A stretch of DNA of 64,000 nt from Paulownia fortunei. Its lineage: Eukaryota; Streptophyta; Magnoliopsida; Lamiales; Paulowniaceae. Below are positions 49,001 to 60,667 of this stretch, in pieces; the stretch's first letter is position 1, and every line of letters begins with the position of its first letter. The stretch lies in contig CM033115.1 of the NCBI GenBank assembly GCA_019321725.1, positions 17,246,673 to 17,310,672 on the forward strand, written 5' to 3'. The notes beneath the pieces were generated by a model, which was not told the DNA's origin, did not search any database, and saw nothing but the letters and a program-made list of their open reading frames with translations. The translations under genes were made by a program, and so were the position numbers.

Positions 49001-50863
49001 ATCCACAGGTATGGATTGACAATTTTTTGAATCCAAATAACTTTCACTAAATCTACATGACTTATCAATCCACCTCTCTTTCTTTCTTTCTCTATTTTCC
49101 ACTGTATAATAGTTGGTGGTTAGATCATTGGCTGTGCTGGGACAAAATTCTCTAGAATCTTTGATATTAACACAGGAAAGATTTCTTTTTCATCCCATCA
49201 TCCCGCATGTTTTATCTTTGCTGCTCTTTTAGGTCATAAAAAATCACTTGATCTGATGCTGCTCGTCTCAGTTATTAAGATTCTCAATTGCATTTCCTTC
49301 GTTTTTGTGCAGGAATCTACGCTTTTTTATATTTCTTGCTTAATTAAAATTAAACTGGAATCAGAATATCCAAGAACTTTTTGTTAAAAACATTGCTGGA
49401 AAAAAGATAGAAACACTGAAAGAAAAGCAAAAGCACCGAGGCATTTCAAAAAGAGCTGCTCTTCCTGAAGTGGTACTGGTATCTCCTAATAGAGAACTCT
49501 GGACACTTCACCAGGCTGCATTTTTCTTTCTTAGGATTTGTGAAACCAGCTTTTAGTGATAGATGGTCTAAGAATTTGCATGCCTATGTGAGTAATATCT
49601 AAGCTGTATCTTTGCGATGTATATGTGGAGCTTAGTTCTCAAATTTCCAACTCTAGTGTAGTTCTCTAAAGATGCAATGAACTTTAAGTGATTGTTAGGC
49701 ATACAAGCCCACCCATCAGCGTGATGCACACTTCATTGCCTGTGACCTTGTAATATACAGTTTCATGTTACCACTAGGTTTGGTCGCTCTTGGCTGCTTT
49801 GTTTTTAACCCTTTTTCTTGGTTCCTTGTCTTTCTATGACTGTCCAATAGGATTGTTGCCCTTAAGCTGAGAAGTATCTTAAATGATTTAACTAGAGAAA
49901 CTTTAATTTGATGATTTTACAAGATTGAACCTACCAAGAGATTCAGATTCTCGCAAAGTTTGACAACCTTCTCCAAATTCAATTGCACGCTCTTTCTTTT
50001 TTCTCCTAAAATGTTAAGTTAAAGGATATCAAGTTTCTGTTATTATTTGACAGTTTGAGGGTTACAAGTTTGATCCCAATGGAGAGTATGTTCGACGATG
50101 GCTTCCTGAACTTGCTAGATTGCCAACCGAATGGATACATCATCCATGGAATGCACCAGAATCTGTGCTCCAAGCTGCTGGAATTGAGCTTGGTTCCAAT
50201 TACCCTCTTCCTATAGTTGAAATTGTTGCTGCAAAAGCCAGGTTGCAAGAAGCACTTTCACAGATGTGGCAGCATGAAACAGCTTCAAGAGCGGCCATTG
50301 AGAATGGAATGGAAGAGGGACTTGGAGACTCGTCTGAATCTATCCCTATTGCTTTCCCTCCAGACACGCAGATGGAGATGGATAATGAACCAATCAGAAA
50401 CAACCCTACAAATACAATTATTCGACGTTATGAGGATCAGATGGTGCCAAGCATGACTTCTTCTTTTATCCGAGTTGAAGATGAAGAGACATCAATCGAT
50501 CTTAGAAATTCAGTCGATGATGGCAGAGCTGAGGTACCGTCAAATATAAATGTAACAGAGGAGCCAAGAAGAGAACCACATGGCCATGCTATTATGCAGA
50601 CAGATAGAACCAACGATGCTTTCCCACAATCTAATTTTTCAAGAGGTCGTAGAAACTCTGAAGATTCAACGGCAGAATCATCCAGTATCAGTAGAATAGA
50701 GAGAGATGGTGGTGTAGTTCCAGTTTGGTCTCCCTCAAGTTCTACATACTCTGATCAATGTCCGGGCGAGGATAACAGTATCGGAACCAGTTCCTCTTAC
50801 TTGCAAAGGCATCCACAGTCTCACCAGCTATTGACCTGGAGGCGGCTTTCTCAAACTGGGTAA
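46018..50863 (+). CDS. CRY1: Cryptochrome 1 blue-light receptor
   Basis: Four exons (46018-46336, 46905-47123, 48302-49008 and 50054-50863) with GT-AG introns and consistent phases. Using the family start MSGGGCSIVW at 46024 gives 682 residues; an ATG six bases earlier adds MG. The photolyase-homology region binds FAD and a pterin. It includes CSIVWFRRDLRVEDNPAL, FLSPHLHFGEVSVRK and the segment ending in SDALGW. The electron-transfer tryptophans (W317, W370 and W393) and the FAD-proton-donor Asp (D389), equivalent to W324, W377, W400 and D396 of Arabidopsis CRY1, are present. The C-terminal extension has the DAS pattern: EDQMVPS (540-546), an acidic patch, and STAES (618-622), ending WRRLSQTG. 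CRY1 senses blue light in the nucleus and cytosol and represses the COP1/SPA ubiquitin ligase. Complete and apparently functional. Confidence 0.97.
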
Positions 50864-52033
50864 GCTACAACCCTTGTTAGTATGGAATACGCTGATATAC
50901 AGTTTCAAATTGGCATGACCTTATAACGATGAGTAGTCTGAGCCTCCAGTAACTGAAAAAAATTAAAATACTCCCCATCTTTTCCTTGCTTCAAAGTTGA
51001 GGTCCACTTTATTAAGGACTAAGTGGCTGAATTTTATTTTGTGCAGAAATCATGTACCACCACCAAGGCTTTCTTGATAAATTAAGAAATCATTCACTTT
51101 TCTTTATCAATTTTTTTTTTTTTTAACAGAAGATACAGTAAAGACTTCCATTTTGTGGCAAGTTTGATAATCATTTATCCGAAAAAATCATTAACTTGTG
51201 GACAAACTGAATAAAAAGAATTGGCTTCTCATCAAACAAATATTGTTTTATGGAAATGTTTCTGAAGGATTTGGTGATCCTTTCTTAATTCCTTTTCCTG
51301 CACTTCCTACTAGATAATTTCTGCAAAGACCTGATACTGGTTGGACGCCAAGAGGCAAGACGCTGGCCATAGTAGTCTGTGTGATGGAACCAGCATCTAT
51401 TGTACAACTTTTGTGCTTTTCCTCACACTAGTCTGACCTGATCAACAGTCCATTGGTGTCTACAATTTTTCTAATTGGATCAGAGTTGGTTCATCTGTAT
51501 CTTTGCTTGTTTTGCTTGTTGTACAATATATGTAGTGCTGTATAGTATTTATATCGTTATTACAAGCTCGGACAAATATCAACGTAGGAATGTCAGCCTT
51601 CCAATAAATGCAGGTTTGTGCCTCGTATATTTTATTGACTAGGGAGATATTACTATTGCAATAATGTTCTACTCCACACATTGTTTATGAATGAAATACT
51701 GCTATATTTGTGGGCTTTTTCACTATAAACTTGTTTTGACTGCAAACTTTGCTCGAGATATTGTAGAGTAACTCGTAGATTCTTTCAATGCTCCACCTTA
51801 ATAGTTTTGAATTGATCATAAATCTTGTTATCAAGCTAAAGCGTGAAAGTGGAAATCTTGTTTATTCCTGTTGTAAACACTGAGAGATGATGTCTTTTGG
51901 GTTCATAATTCCTGTATTGGTTCGAGTTTTGCCAGTAGTATCTTTGAGTACTTGTACATTCAGGGATACATATTTATGCTTTGGGATGTAGATAATAGAT
52001 CTTCGTTGATACGTTTGCTTCCCTCTTTTACAT
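50864..52033. other. 3' region of CRY1
   Basis: Untranslated sequence following the CRY1 stop, with a possible intron at 50860-51046. Candidate poly(A) signals lie near 51604 (aataaatg) and 51689 (aatgaaat). No second gene is visible. Confidence 0.45.
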
Positions 52034-52232
52034 CTTCCTGCCATTCGTGGCCGTTGCATCCATGGCTTCAAGGATGGCTGCAATGACGAAGACCCTTTTG
52101 ATTTTTGAAGCAGCCAGGCCTAGGCTTCTTGCAGGATTGATAGAAGCTCCAGCCTTGCCCATTTCGCCAAACCATGTTGTAAAAATCTGTGTAATGTTTT
52201 TAAGATTTGTGTTGATGGAAGGAGAGGTATAG
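52034..52232. other. Coding-like patch of unknown origin
   Basis: About 200 bases are markedly richer in G and C than their surroundings and stay open on both strands. The plus frame gives SMASRMAAMTKTLLIFEAAR. The minus frame gives a segment with GASINPARSLGLAASK and ends in a stop at about 52034. Neither is a recognised complete family, and NPAR alone is too little to call an aquaporin. It may be a fragment of a coding exon. Confidence 0.25.
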
Positions 52233-54060
52233 GTTCAAATTAAATTGTCCTGTGTCACCCCCATCCAAATCGTCCCACCTAAGTCCCATCTCTGACAATT
52301 TTCCCACCTAAAAATAAGCTATAATAATGATATAAGTACATGGTGAAAATGTAAAAAACATATTATCTTAAATATTGTTAGAAATACTTCCCCTACAAAA
52401 AAGGATAAAGTATCCGAAACAACTTCTTTTCGAAATCTATAGATACTAATTCAATTAAGGAAGAGAAAATTTCAAGAATCTACAGTTCTAGCTCTATAAA
52501 TTGTAAATTACTTTAATTTTAATTTACTTCATCATCGAAAAATTTAAAAGTGCTTTTCCTCTTTTGTACAAATTTCTGATGCTCAAACCTTTGGGCCCAT
52601 AGGATTTCTTTTCATTTTTATCACGTTTTGCATTTTAAATTTCTTTGTTCTTTCTTTCCCAGTTATTTCTTTCCTCCAAACTTGTTTAAAAAGTCCGACA
52701 TATCAGGTCGGCTCTTAGTATAATACGAAAAATGAAAAAAAGAAGAAGGAAAACTACAAATGTTACGAAATAAGGTGCATTCAAGGGTCTTTTTGAAGAA
52801 TACTGAACACATAACAGTTTTTGTTCAGAATATCAACTTCTAATCCTACCACAAGTAAATTTTTTTGCTAATTTGATTGGATACATGCTAGAATGCACGG
52901 GTACTTCAAAAAATAATTTGGTGTAGTATTGAAGTTCTGTCGAAAAGAATAGGATATACATATGACGTGTCCAAAAATCAATGTGGTTTCCAAAAATAAT
53001 TTGGTGTAGTGTTAAAGCCTCTGTCGAAACGAATACAACTTAAACACGAATAGGATATATATATATATATATATATGACGTATCCAAAAATCAATGTGGA
53101 TCTATTGGATACAACTATAGGACATGTCCAACACGTGTTAGAATACAATGAGATATCTGTAGCTATTTCTTAAAGTTTAGGGTTAAAATTATTAAGAAAA
53201 CAATAAATTAACTTAATTCACATTTCACAATATATTAATTTACATATCATATTGATTTATCTAAATTCGTCTCCCTCTCCACGATTTTTATTCTTTTATT
53301 TTTCCATCTTGCCCTAATTTTTATTATTCCCTAATTTTCATTTTAAATTCCTACCCCATAATTTTCATCATTCTTTTTCATCGATTCTTATAAGAAAATT
53401 CCAATTTTCATTTGATACATAATTTTTTAAGTTTTTTTTTTATAAAAAAATTAAGGATGCGTTTGGATTTATATATGTTAGAAAGTTGCATGTCTACTTG
53501 AATTTTGATGTACTTAATTACTGTTATGTGTTCATTTTTTTGTATTATTGATGTATATATATTTATAATTGTATTCCCACTCTTAATATTCCATATCACA
53601 CTGCATCTTACATACATGTTGATCAATTTCATAGTAGTTGTCTATCTTTTTCAAAAGAAACTTAGTATGGGCTAACCTATCAAAGTGACAACTTAATGGA
53701 TCTTGATTAATAGTTATTACTCAATTCAAATAATATTAGCAATTTACATCGGCCTTTATTTCGGGTGAAATAAACTCAACATCACAATAAATTCGACTCA
53801 ATTATCAAAAATTGAGGTTTGATGAATTAAGATCTTGACTCTTGAGTTCAAACGCTATTACAAAATGTAAATATTAGCTTAATTTAGTATTAATTTTATT
53901 AGTAAACATTATTACATAATTAGACCTTGTACTTAAAGAGTTTTTGATAGCCACTTTGCTCAATGGTTTCTCTCACAAAGAAATATAAACTTAGTACCAG
54001 AAAGAAAAACAAAAATACCCAAAAGATTTTTAAAAATAAAAAATAAAAATCTGTATAATG
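52233..54060. other. Intergenic DNA with a small duplication
   Basis: No gene supported. Positions 52909-52992 and 52993-53093 are imperfect direct repeats sharing aaaaataatttggtgtagt, ctgtcgaaa and gtatccaaaaatcaatgtgg; the second is enlarged by an (AT) run at 53055-53076. The neighbouring sequence tccaacacgtgttagaatac resembles degenerate retroelement DNA. Confidence 0.45.
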
Positions 54061-54259
54061 CTTTGGGCTCGCAGCAGCAAAACCCTAGAGTCCACCAAAG
54101 CAGCCATAAATAAATGATGCTCAGCTCCAACTCCTCTCAGTTGCCATCTTTCTCAAAATCTTCTAATTTTCACAATACTTTCCCGTTTCTCTCCTCTAGA
54201 AAAACCCAAGGATAAATAAACAGATAAATCTATCTTCTGGGTCAGATTTCTTCTAATTC

Positions 54260-54301
<42 letters not shown>

Positions 54302-54460
54302 AATTATAGTGCCTCTTCTTTCGGCTGCAAGATGTATTTTCTTGAAGGCCTTGTTCTGGGGGCATATATTCATCCCTTTTGCCAAAGCTTTAAGATAGCC
54401 CAGATCTTCTCTTTTCAGTATCTTTTCTGGGTTCGCTCGCCTTGGTACATTTTCTTTTTT
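54061..54460. other. Leader-like, possibly transcribed segment
   Basis: This interval has the look of a plant transcript start: aaaccctagag at 54080, a CT-rich leader, and a 33-codon Ser-rich frame from ATG 54114 (MMLSSNSSQLPSFSKSS) that stops at 54213. After an (AT)17 run (54266-54299), the minus strand reads a compositionally normal 50-codon stretch including KREDLGYLKALAKGMN. No continuation, splice partner or known small-RNA sequence could be recognised. It could be the first exon of an unseen transcript or a pseudogene. Confidence 0.25.
54266..54299. repeat. (AT)17 microsatellite
   Basis: A pure AT dinucleotide run. Confidence 0.95.
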
Positions 54461-55009
54461 TTTTTTTTTATTATTTGAATTATAATGGAATAATCTGATT
54501 TTAGATTTCATCTATTTTCTATATGGCATATGGCTTATGGGTTTTTTATTTATTTTTTGGGTGGTAGTTGAATATTGTTTGTTTCTTTGTTTAGTCGAGT
54601 ACAGGTTTCTTGAATTTATACACAGAATAGAGTTTTTACAATTTTATTTCCGAAAAAAATGTAGTTGAATAGTATTTCCAAAAAGGATGCTAAACTTGAG
54701 TTTTAAAAAGAATAAAAATTAAATCAAATTTTATATTTAAGTATTTTATATTTTATTTTAATAATAAATAAAATTTTAAAAATTATATAATGATGTTAAT
54801 TTATAATTATTTTAATAATAAATAAAATTATAATTTTTTAAAAATATTTAATGATAATATTTTATATAAATTTTTATATAATATTATTAAATTATTGTAA
54901 TGTTACATCGATTTTACATGATAATATTAATTCTAAAAATTAAAATTTAGTAAATTGTATTTTATCAATAAAAAAATATTTTTTAAAAATTTAAAAATTA
55001 TTTTAATCG

Positions 55010-55350
55010 CTCTTGTTTTTTATCATAATATTAAATTTTAGTTATTTTTTTTAAATTTAAGTTAATTTTTTTTATTTAGTTTAAAAATTAATAATATTTT
55101 TTAAATATTTAAGTTTAAAAAATAAATAAATAAATAAATAAATAAATATAAGGGTTGCAATTGAAATTGAAACGTGAGGTTAATCGGAACCATAATTGGA
55201 ACTTGGAAGGTTTCAAAATTTAGACCGTAATCAATCTTAATCTTGACAATTAAGATTAAGAGCTATAATTTTTTCAAAGTGTGAAAATGATGATTTCAAA
55301 TCATAAGCAATAATTTCTCAATCGTAATCAGATTTAGATACCATTGTCAT
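55010..55350. repeat. Dispersed repeat, copy 2 (related to 30-335)
   Basis: The T-rich aaatttaagttaattttttt, a poly(aaat) tract at about 55120-55147 and the block with ttgaaattgaaacgtgagg, gaccgtaatc and gacaattaagattaagag follow the same order as at 30-335. Copy 2 is more diverged. No coding content. Confidence 0.5.
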
Positions 55351-55732
55351 CCCCCAAACTCTGATAACAATCCTGTAGTGTGTTCAATTCATTAGTAGTT
55401 GATATTATGTACCTTAAATTTATTTTATTGAAACTTAAATGTACTAGTAAAATATGAATGTGTGGCCCTTAAATAATGTTAATCCTCTTTTGCATAAGAT
55501 ACTAATAATATAGTTTATAATCATGACATAATTTGAGATAATTACTGAATTACAGTGATGTTTTTGCAAACTATTAAGATTTTCAAATTTAACTAATATA
55601 ACATTCAGACAATACTATCAATTAAAGTTTATACTTGAAACAGAAACTTCAGAAATTTTCAAAATTAGAGTATTATTCGACTATCATAATAGCAAAATAA
55701 GTATAATATGTATAAATTCAACTTAAGAGTAT

Positions 55733-57024
55733 AAATATTTGAATTAATCTCACTTTACCCCCTCTAATTATGATGAATATTACTTTATTCTTTATATTTT
55801 TAATTATCTCATTTTATCTTATTGTACTTTTATTATGTATTACTTTATACCTATACTCTTTTTGTCTCACTTTGTCTCTTATATTTTTAAAAAAAATTAT
55901 CAAACTAGTTTTATCTATTAATTTTAATGAAATTACTTTAAAATATATTGATATTAATATATTTATATTTATTTTTAAATAGTTTTTTAACTTGATTAAT
56001 TAATACTTAATATTAAATTTATTTAAAATTTTATTATACTTAAATTTTAATAAATATTTTATAATATAACATAGTTCCTATTAAATTAGTATATAATATG
56101 ATATTTTTTATTATCTAATATGATTTTACTTATAAATTTCTTACTAACTATAAATCTTTAAAAAAAAATTTATTAAATACATAAAATATTAGTAATATTT
56201 TTTATTATTAATAGAGTTATCATAAGTTCATAGAAATTATGTTAAATTCAAATATAACCATTATAATTAATTAATAGTAATAAAATTAATTTTTAAAATG
56301 ACTATATTTTTAAATTTATATTCATTAAGTTATTTTTAATTTAACATAGTATTCATCAAATTACGATAATTTGACTATTATAACTTATTTAATATTATTA
56401 AAGTAAACTTAAAAAAGACTTTTTTGTATTTAATATTATTTTTACAAAATTTTAATAATCCATTAATAATAATAAAAATATTACTTATATTTTATTTATT
56501 TAACAAAATATAATTTGAAAATATACCATACATTTTTTATATTTATGATGAATAGTAAATTTATAAGTTAAATGTATTAACTAATAAAAAAATTCTTACG
56601 ATATAAAAATTTAATAGGAACTATGTTAATAAAATAATAACCATTAAAATAAGCATAATAAAATATAAAATAAATTTAATATTAAGTATTAATTAATTAA
56701 GTTGAAAAAATTATTAGTATTTAAATATAAATATATTAAATTTAGAATATTTTAAAGTAATGTTACTATAAGTAATATTAATTATTATTTAAAAATAAAT
56801 ATAAATATATTAATATCAAAAGTAATTTCACTAAAAATAATAGGTAAGGATAGTTTAGTTATTTGTTTTAAGAGTATAGGGGTAAAGTGAGATAAATAGA
56901 GTATAAGGGGGTAAAGTGAAACATAATGAAAGTATAAAGAGATAAAATGAGACAATTGAAAATATAAATGATAAAGTAATAAATAAATAGAAGGGATTAA
57001 AGTGAGATTAATCTTAAATATTTT
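55733..57024. mobile_element. Terminal-inverted-repeat element, copy 2
   Basis: The left end (aaatatttgaattaatctcac) and right end (gtgagattaatcttaaatattt) are inverted partners. Both arms carry repeated cactttacccc-type and tcattatg-type phrases, as in the 11538-12641 element. The arms extend inward for about 500-600 bases, for example cctattaaatt at 56085 against aatttaataggaac at 56607, so the element is nearly a long palindrome. No coding capacity. A non-autonomous DNA transposon of the same family as copy 1. Confidence 0.65.
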
Positions 57025-57639
57025 TAATTAAGTTGGAAAATTGTACATACAGTAGTAATTTTTTATTATTACAAAGTAACAGTAGAACTTTAACGTTAAA
57101 AATCAAAAGTTTATTTATAGCAAATATTCATTATTTTAGTACAAAAGTTGTACCAAACTTAAACTTTATTTTCAGTTTTATCTATTTTAAATTGTTATCT
57201 AAAAACGAATATTTTCTGAATGTTTCTTATTATTTTATTTACAACAGTTTTTTTACTTCATTAAATATCTATTTAAGTTTGTTAACATATCATTATAATT
57301 ATAAATTCAATTTATGTTTTTATGTTTAGTTAATTAAAATAAAATAACATGATATTAATTAAATAACTAAATTAAATAAATATGGGATTAATTTGTGTAA
57401 TTTTCGTATTTCTCTACAATATATTTAATTATTTTATTTTTAATTCTTTTTATGACATATTTAGGAATAAATTTTAGATTATATGAATATTTAATATAAA
57501 TAAAATAATTAAATTATATTAATATTATTTATGTACAAATATAAGATATATAAAAAGTAATTTTATTGAAAAATATATACTTAAGGTAAAATGAGAGTTC
57601 TTATAGAATTTAACAAAATAAAATAAAATAAACAAGATA

Positions 57640-57780
57640 GCGTCAGAAAGGCGCACCACTATTCACACAACCAAATTGGCGCAGAGTTTGGTTACCCAAT
57701 CGGCGGTGGTACTTTGCGCTATTTTGGCATTTTAGGTTAGGCCAAATCAACGCAGGATTGGAGATGCTCGGAAAAATTAA
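57640..57780. mobile_element. MITE-like fragment
   Basis: A GC-richer block starts gcgtcagaaaggcgcacc and ends aggattggagatgctcgg. The phrase attggagatgctc is common at the ends of plant MITEs, by general experience. The partner end is not obvious, so this is probably a fragment. Confidence 0.3.
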
Positions 57781-57800
57781 ATGTTATACAACTAAACTAA

Positions 57801-57935
57801 GGCGTGGCGCAGCGTTAAGAGATAAGGGGTGAGAAAATATAAAAATTATAGGTTCAAATTTTTTTATGGCAGAAATACAGTGTGTTTGTATCGTCACTTT
57901 AAGAGTATTTTGCTGCATTATAAATGGATTCAAAG
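57801..57935 (+). mobile_element. Possible second SINE (tRNA-like head)
   Basis: A-box-like TGGCGCAGCGT (57805-57815) is followed 35 bases later by a B-box-like GGTTCAAATT (57851-57860). The spacing fits a pol III promoter. The B box departs from consensus at its end, and no clear A-rich tail or target duplication is visible, so this may be a decayed SINE. Confidence 0.45.
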
Positions 57936-59479
57936 AAAAGAAAAAATTAATGTGAATATTCGATCCAAGTATATATAGATTGTATTAATCTTTTTAGTAT
58001 TTATCCGAAGGATGAAATAGAAAAATATCGTTATCTCTTAAAATTAGTCAGGTCAAGTGTTGAATATGAGTCATAAAAAAAAAAAAAAAAATCTTACTTT
58101 TATGTGAATCAATTTAATAATTTTTTTAAATACCATAATAAATAATATAAGAACGTCTGAAAAATAGTTGAATAATATTAAATAAGTGACAAAAAATAAA
58201 ATTTAAAAGTTTTATAGTATAAAAAAATCCACGTTAGTACTTTTCAAATTTTTTTGTTGAACAGCCTTTCACCAGCCTACTGTTCTCAAATGGGGGACTA
58301 ATTGACGATGCAACTGGCCCCATAAATTGTGCTAGGATTCAGTGATTCACAATTGATACTTCTCAAGAATTCATAATTAATTTAACCTGTATATACATAT
58401 AATTTAAATTCCTTAATTATTTTCCTTCCTCTTATTAGAAACTACAAACACCTCCAAACTTGCTTACAGATTCTGCAACTTCAACCTTTTTTTTTTTTTT
58501 AAAAGAAAAGTAGCAACAAAATCGAAGAAATTAACATGCCAAAAAGAACTCTAGTTAAGCATAAGTTGAAAATTTCCTTTTTTTTTTTTTTTTTTGGTTT
58601 TAAGTTTTTGCAAACATCCTTAATATTTGCATTTTTAGTACTTTTCTATTTTTTTTCTAAAAATTAGTACTACTTTAAAAGTACAAAATTCGCAAATGTC
58701 TTAAACATATCCTTCACGATTGTAGGGCATCCAATTAATTATTTATCCGCTTATAATATATCTAGTATTATTTTCTTCTATTACTTTTATTATTTTAAAA
58801 TGAAATCTTAAATGAGGGCCGATAAAAGAATCATATTCCGAATTTTCCTTCTAAAAAATGATTAAGAATTATTTTTCGTTCCTATCACATATTTAGAGTA
58901 AAAACATGGTGCATATGAAATATAGCTTTTCAATGTTTAATTAATTATAATACAATGTCAATATTTTAATTTTTATGATAATTTTGGTATTATAAAACTT
59001 CCAAGTCATGTCACTTATACTATTAATAACAATATATTTTTAAAAATTAATTAAATTATTTTAATGTGTTATTATTGATTTGATTTATTAGGAACAACAA
59101 CTGAAGTTGTATGTTTCATAAAATAATTGCTGTGGAAAAATGTAAAACCAAGGGTAGAATATTCTAGCAAAAGAGGGAGGAAACACACAGAATAATAACA
59201 TGATCAAACAAGGATATATACTAAAATGCTTGTTTCTTTTATAGTAGGGACAAGACAAAGAATTGGAAAAAAGTTTTTATTTTTTCCATATTTGTAATCC
59301 TTAATTCTTTTGGACTTCTAAATAAAAATATTCATAGATATTTGGGTTATTTAAGGAACAATCTCTTCAATTTCCAAGCACATGCTATCATGAGTATATA
59401 TATATATATATACAAATCATGGATGACACCAAATTCATATGATGATTTTTATTTTTTTTTTTCAAAATTATCATTTAAT
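57936..59479. other. Intergenic DNA, no gene seen
   Basis: AT-rich, with poly-A and poly-T runs at about 58076-58091, 58489-58500 and 58578-58595, and an (AT) run near 59396. No coding or RNA gene supported. Confidence 0.4.
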
Positions 59480-60300
59480 TAAAATATATTGTACAGCAAA
59501 ACTCCTATAAATAAATATACACGGTAAATTAATAATTTCTATTATATAATAATTTTTTATGATTCCAATTGGGCTAATAGGTTAAGTTAATAATTTTGAT
59601 AAATTAATAAAATAATATTTTTTTTTAAATCCTTATACAACTATGTAGTTTCATTCATATCATAAATTAATAATTTTGCTAAAATTAAAAATATAATTGA
59701 CATAAAAATCTTTTATAGAAATATCTTAAATACTTTCTGAAAATTTCTCACCTACCTTCCATGATATTTTATATTTTTCTAAATATTTAGAAATATGCAA
59801 TAATTTTTAATAATAACTATAAAATATCAAAAGATTTTGTATTTGTTTACATACAGATTATTTTTTCATTGAATACATTTAATAAATTAATGCAATAGCA
59901 ATTAATTTATTTTTTTGGTTAATTTAATGTATATTTAGTATGTTAAATTCATATCTAATTAATTAAATTGGTAAAATACAATGTATTTTTAGTTGATTAA
60001 ATGTAAGTTCATTGAATTATAATTCATATTCAATTGATAAAAATGATTACAATGAATTTTTAATTAATTAAATATATATTACTAAAATCTAAATACATTT
60101 AGATTAATTCATATTCAATTAATTAGATTAATAAAATACAATAATTTTTTAATTGATTAATTGTGTATTTATAAATCAATAAATTCACAATTAAATTAAT
60201 AAAATATTATTTTATCAATTAATTAACATCTTTCTTAATTAATAAAATTTTATGATCCCAAAATATTAATATGTAGAGCTTATTAGTAATTCTCAAATCT
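59480..60300 (+). repeat. Dispersed AT-rich repeat (copy 2 of the 9590-10625 family)
   Basis: The left end, gtacagcaaaactcctataa followed by attgggctaataggttaag, is the reverse complement of the right end of the 9590-10625 repeat. It is followed by the same tandem phrases in inverted sense (ttcatattcaattgat, aaaatacaatgaatttttaa). Copies in opposite orientation 50 kb apart. No protein is encoded. Confidence 0.55.
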
Positions 60301-60667
60301 CAACTATTATCTTTAATGGTACTTATATAAATATATAAAAAAAAAATAACCTTTTTGTTTTTAATTCTCTTATCTAATATTCAATGGAGTCAAATGGGAA
60401 TTGGAGACAAAGGTAGAATACTACCGAGGTGAAAATTGTGCAATTGCAAGTTTCAACTTTGCTTCTGTATTGGTGTCTGAAATGCCCATTCCTCAGCCCT
60501 CTTTAATTCTCCCATTATTTCATCCATCTACCTCATGCTAACTCCCTCCATTTCAACCCCCACCCCAATCCCACGAAGCAATCTCAGCTTTGGCACCTCG
60601 CTTTCTCACACAGCCGTGGTGTGTGTGTGTGTCTCTGTTATTTGTCTAGAGCCTGTTACTGTTAGCA

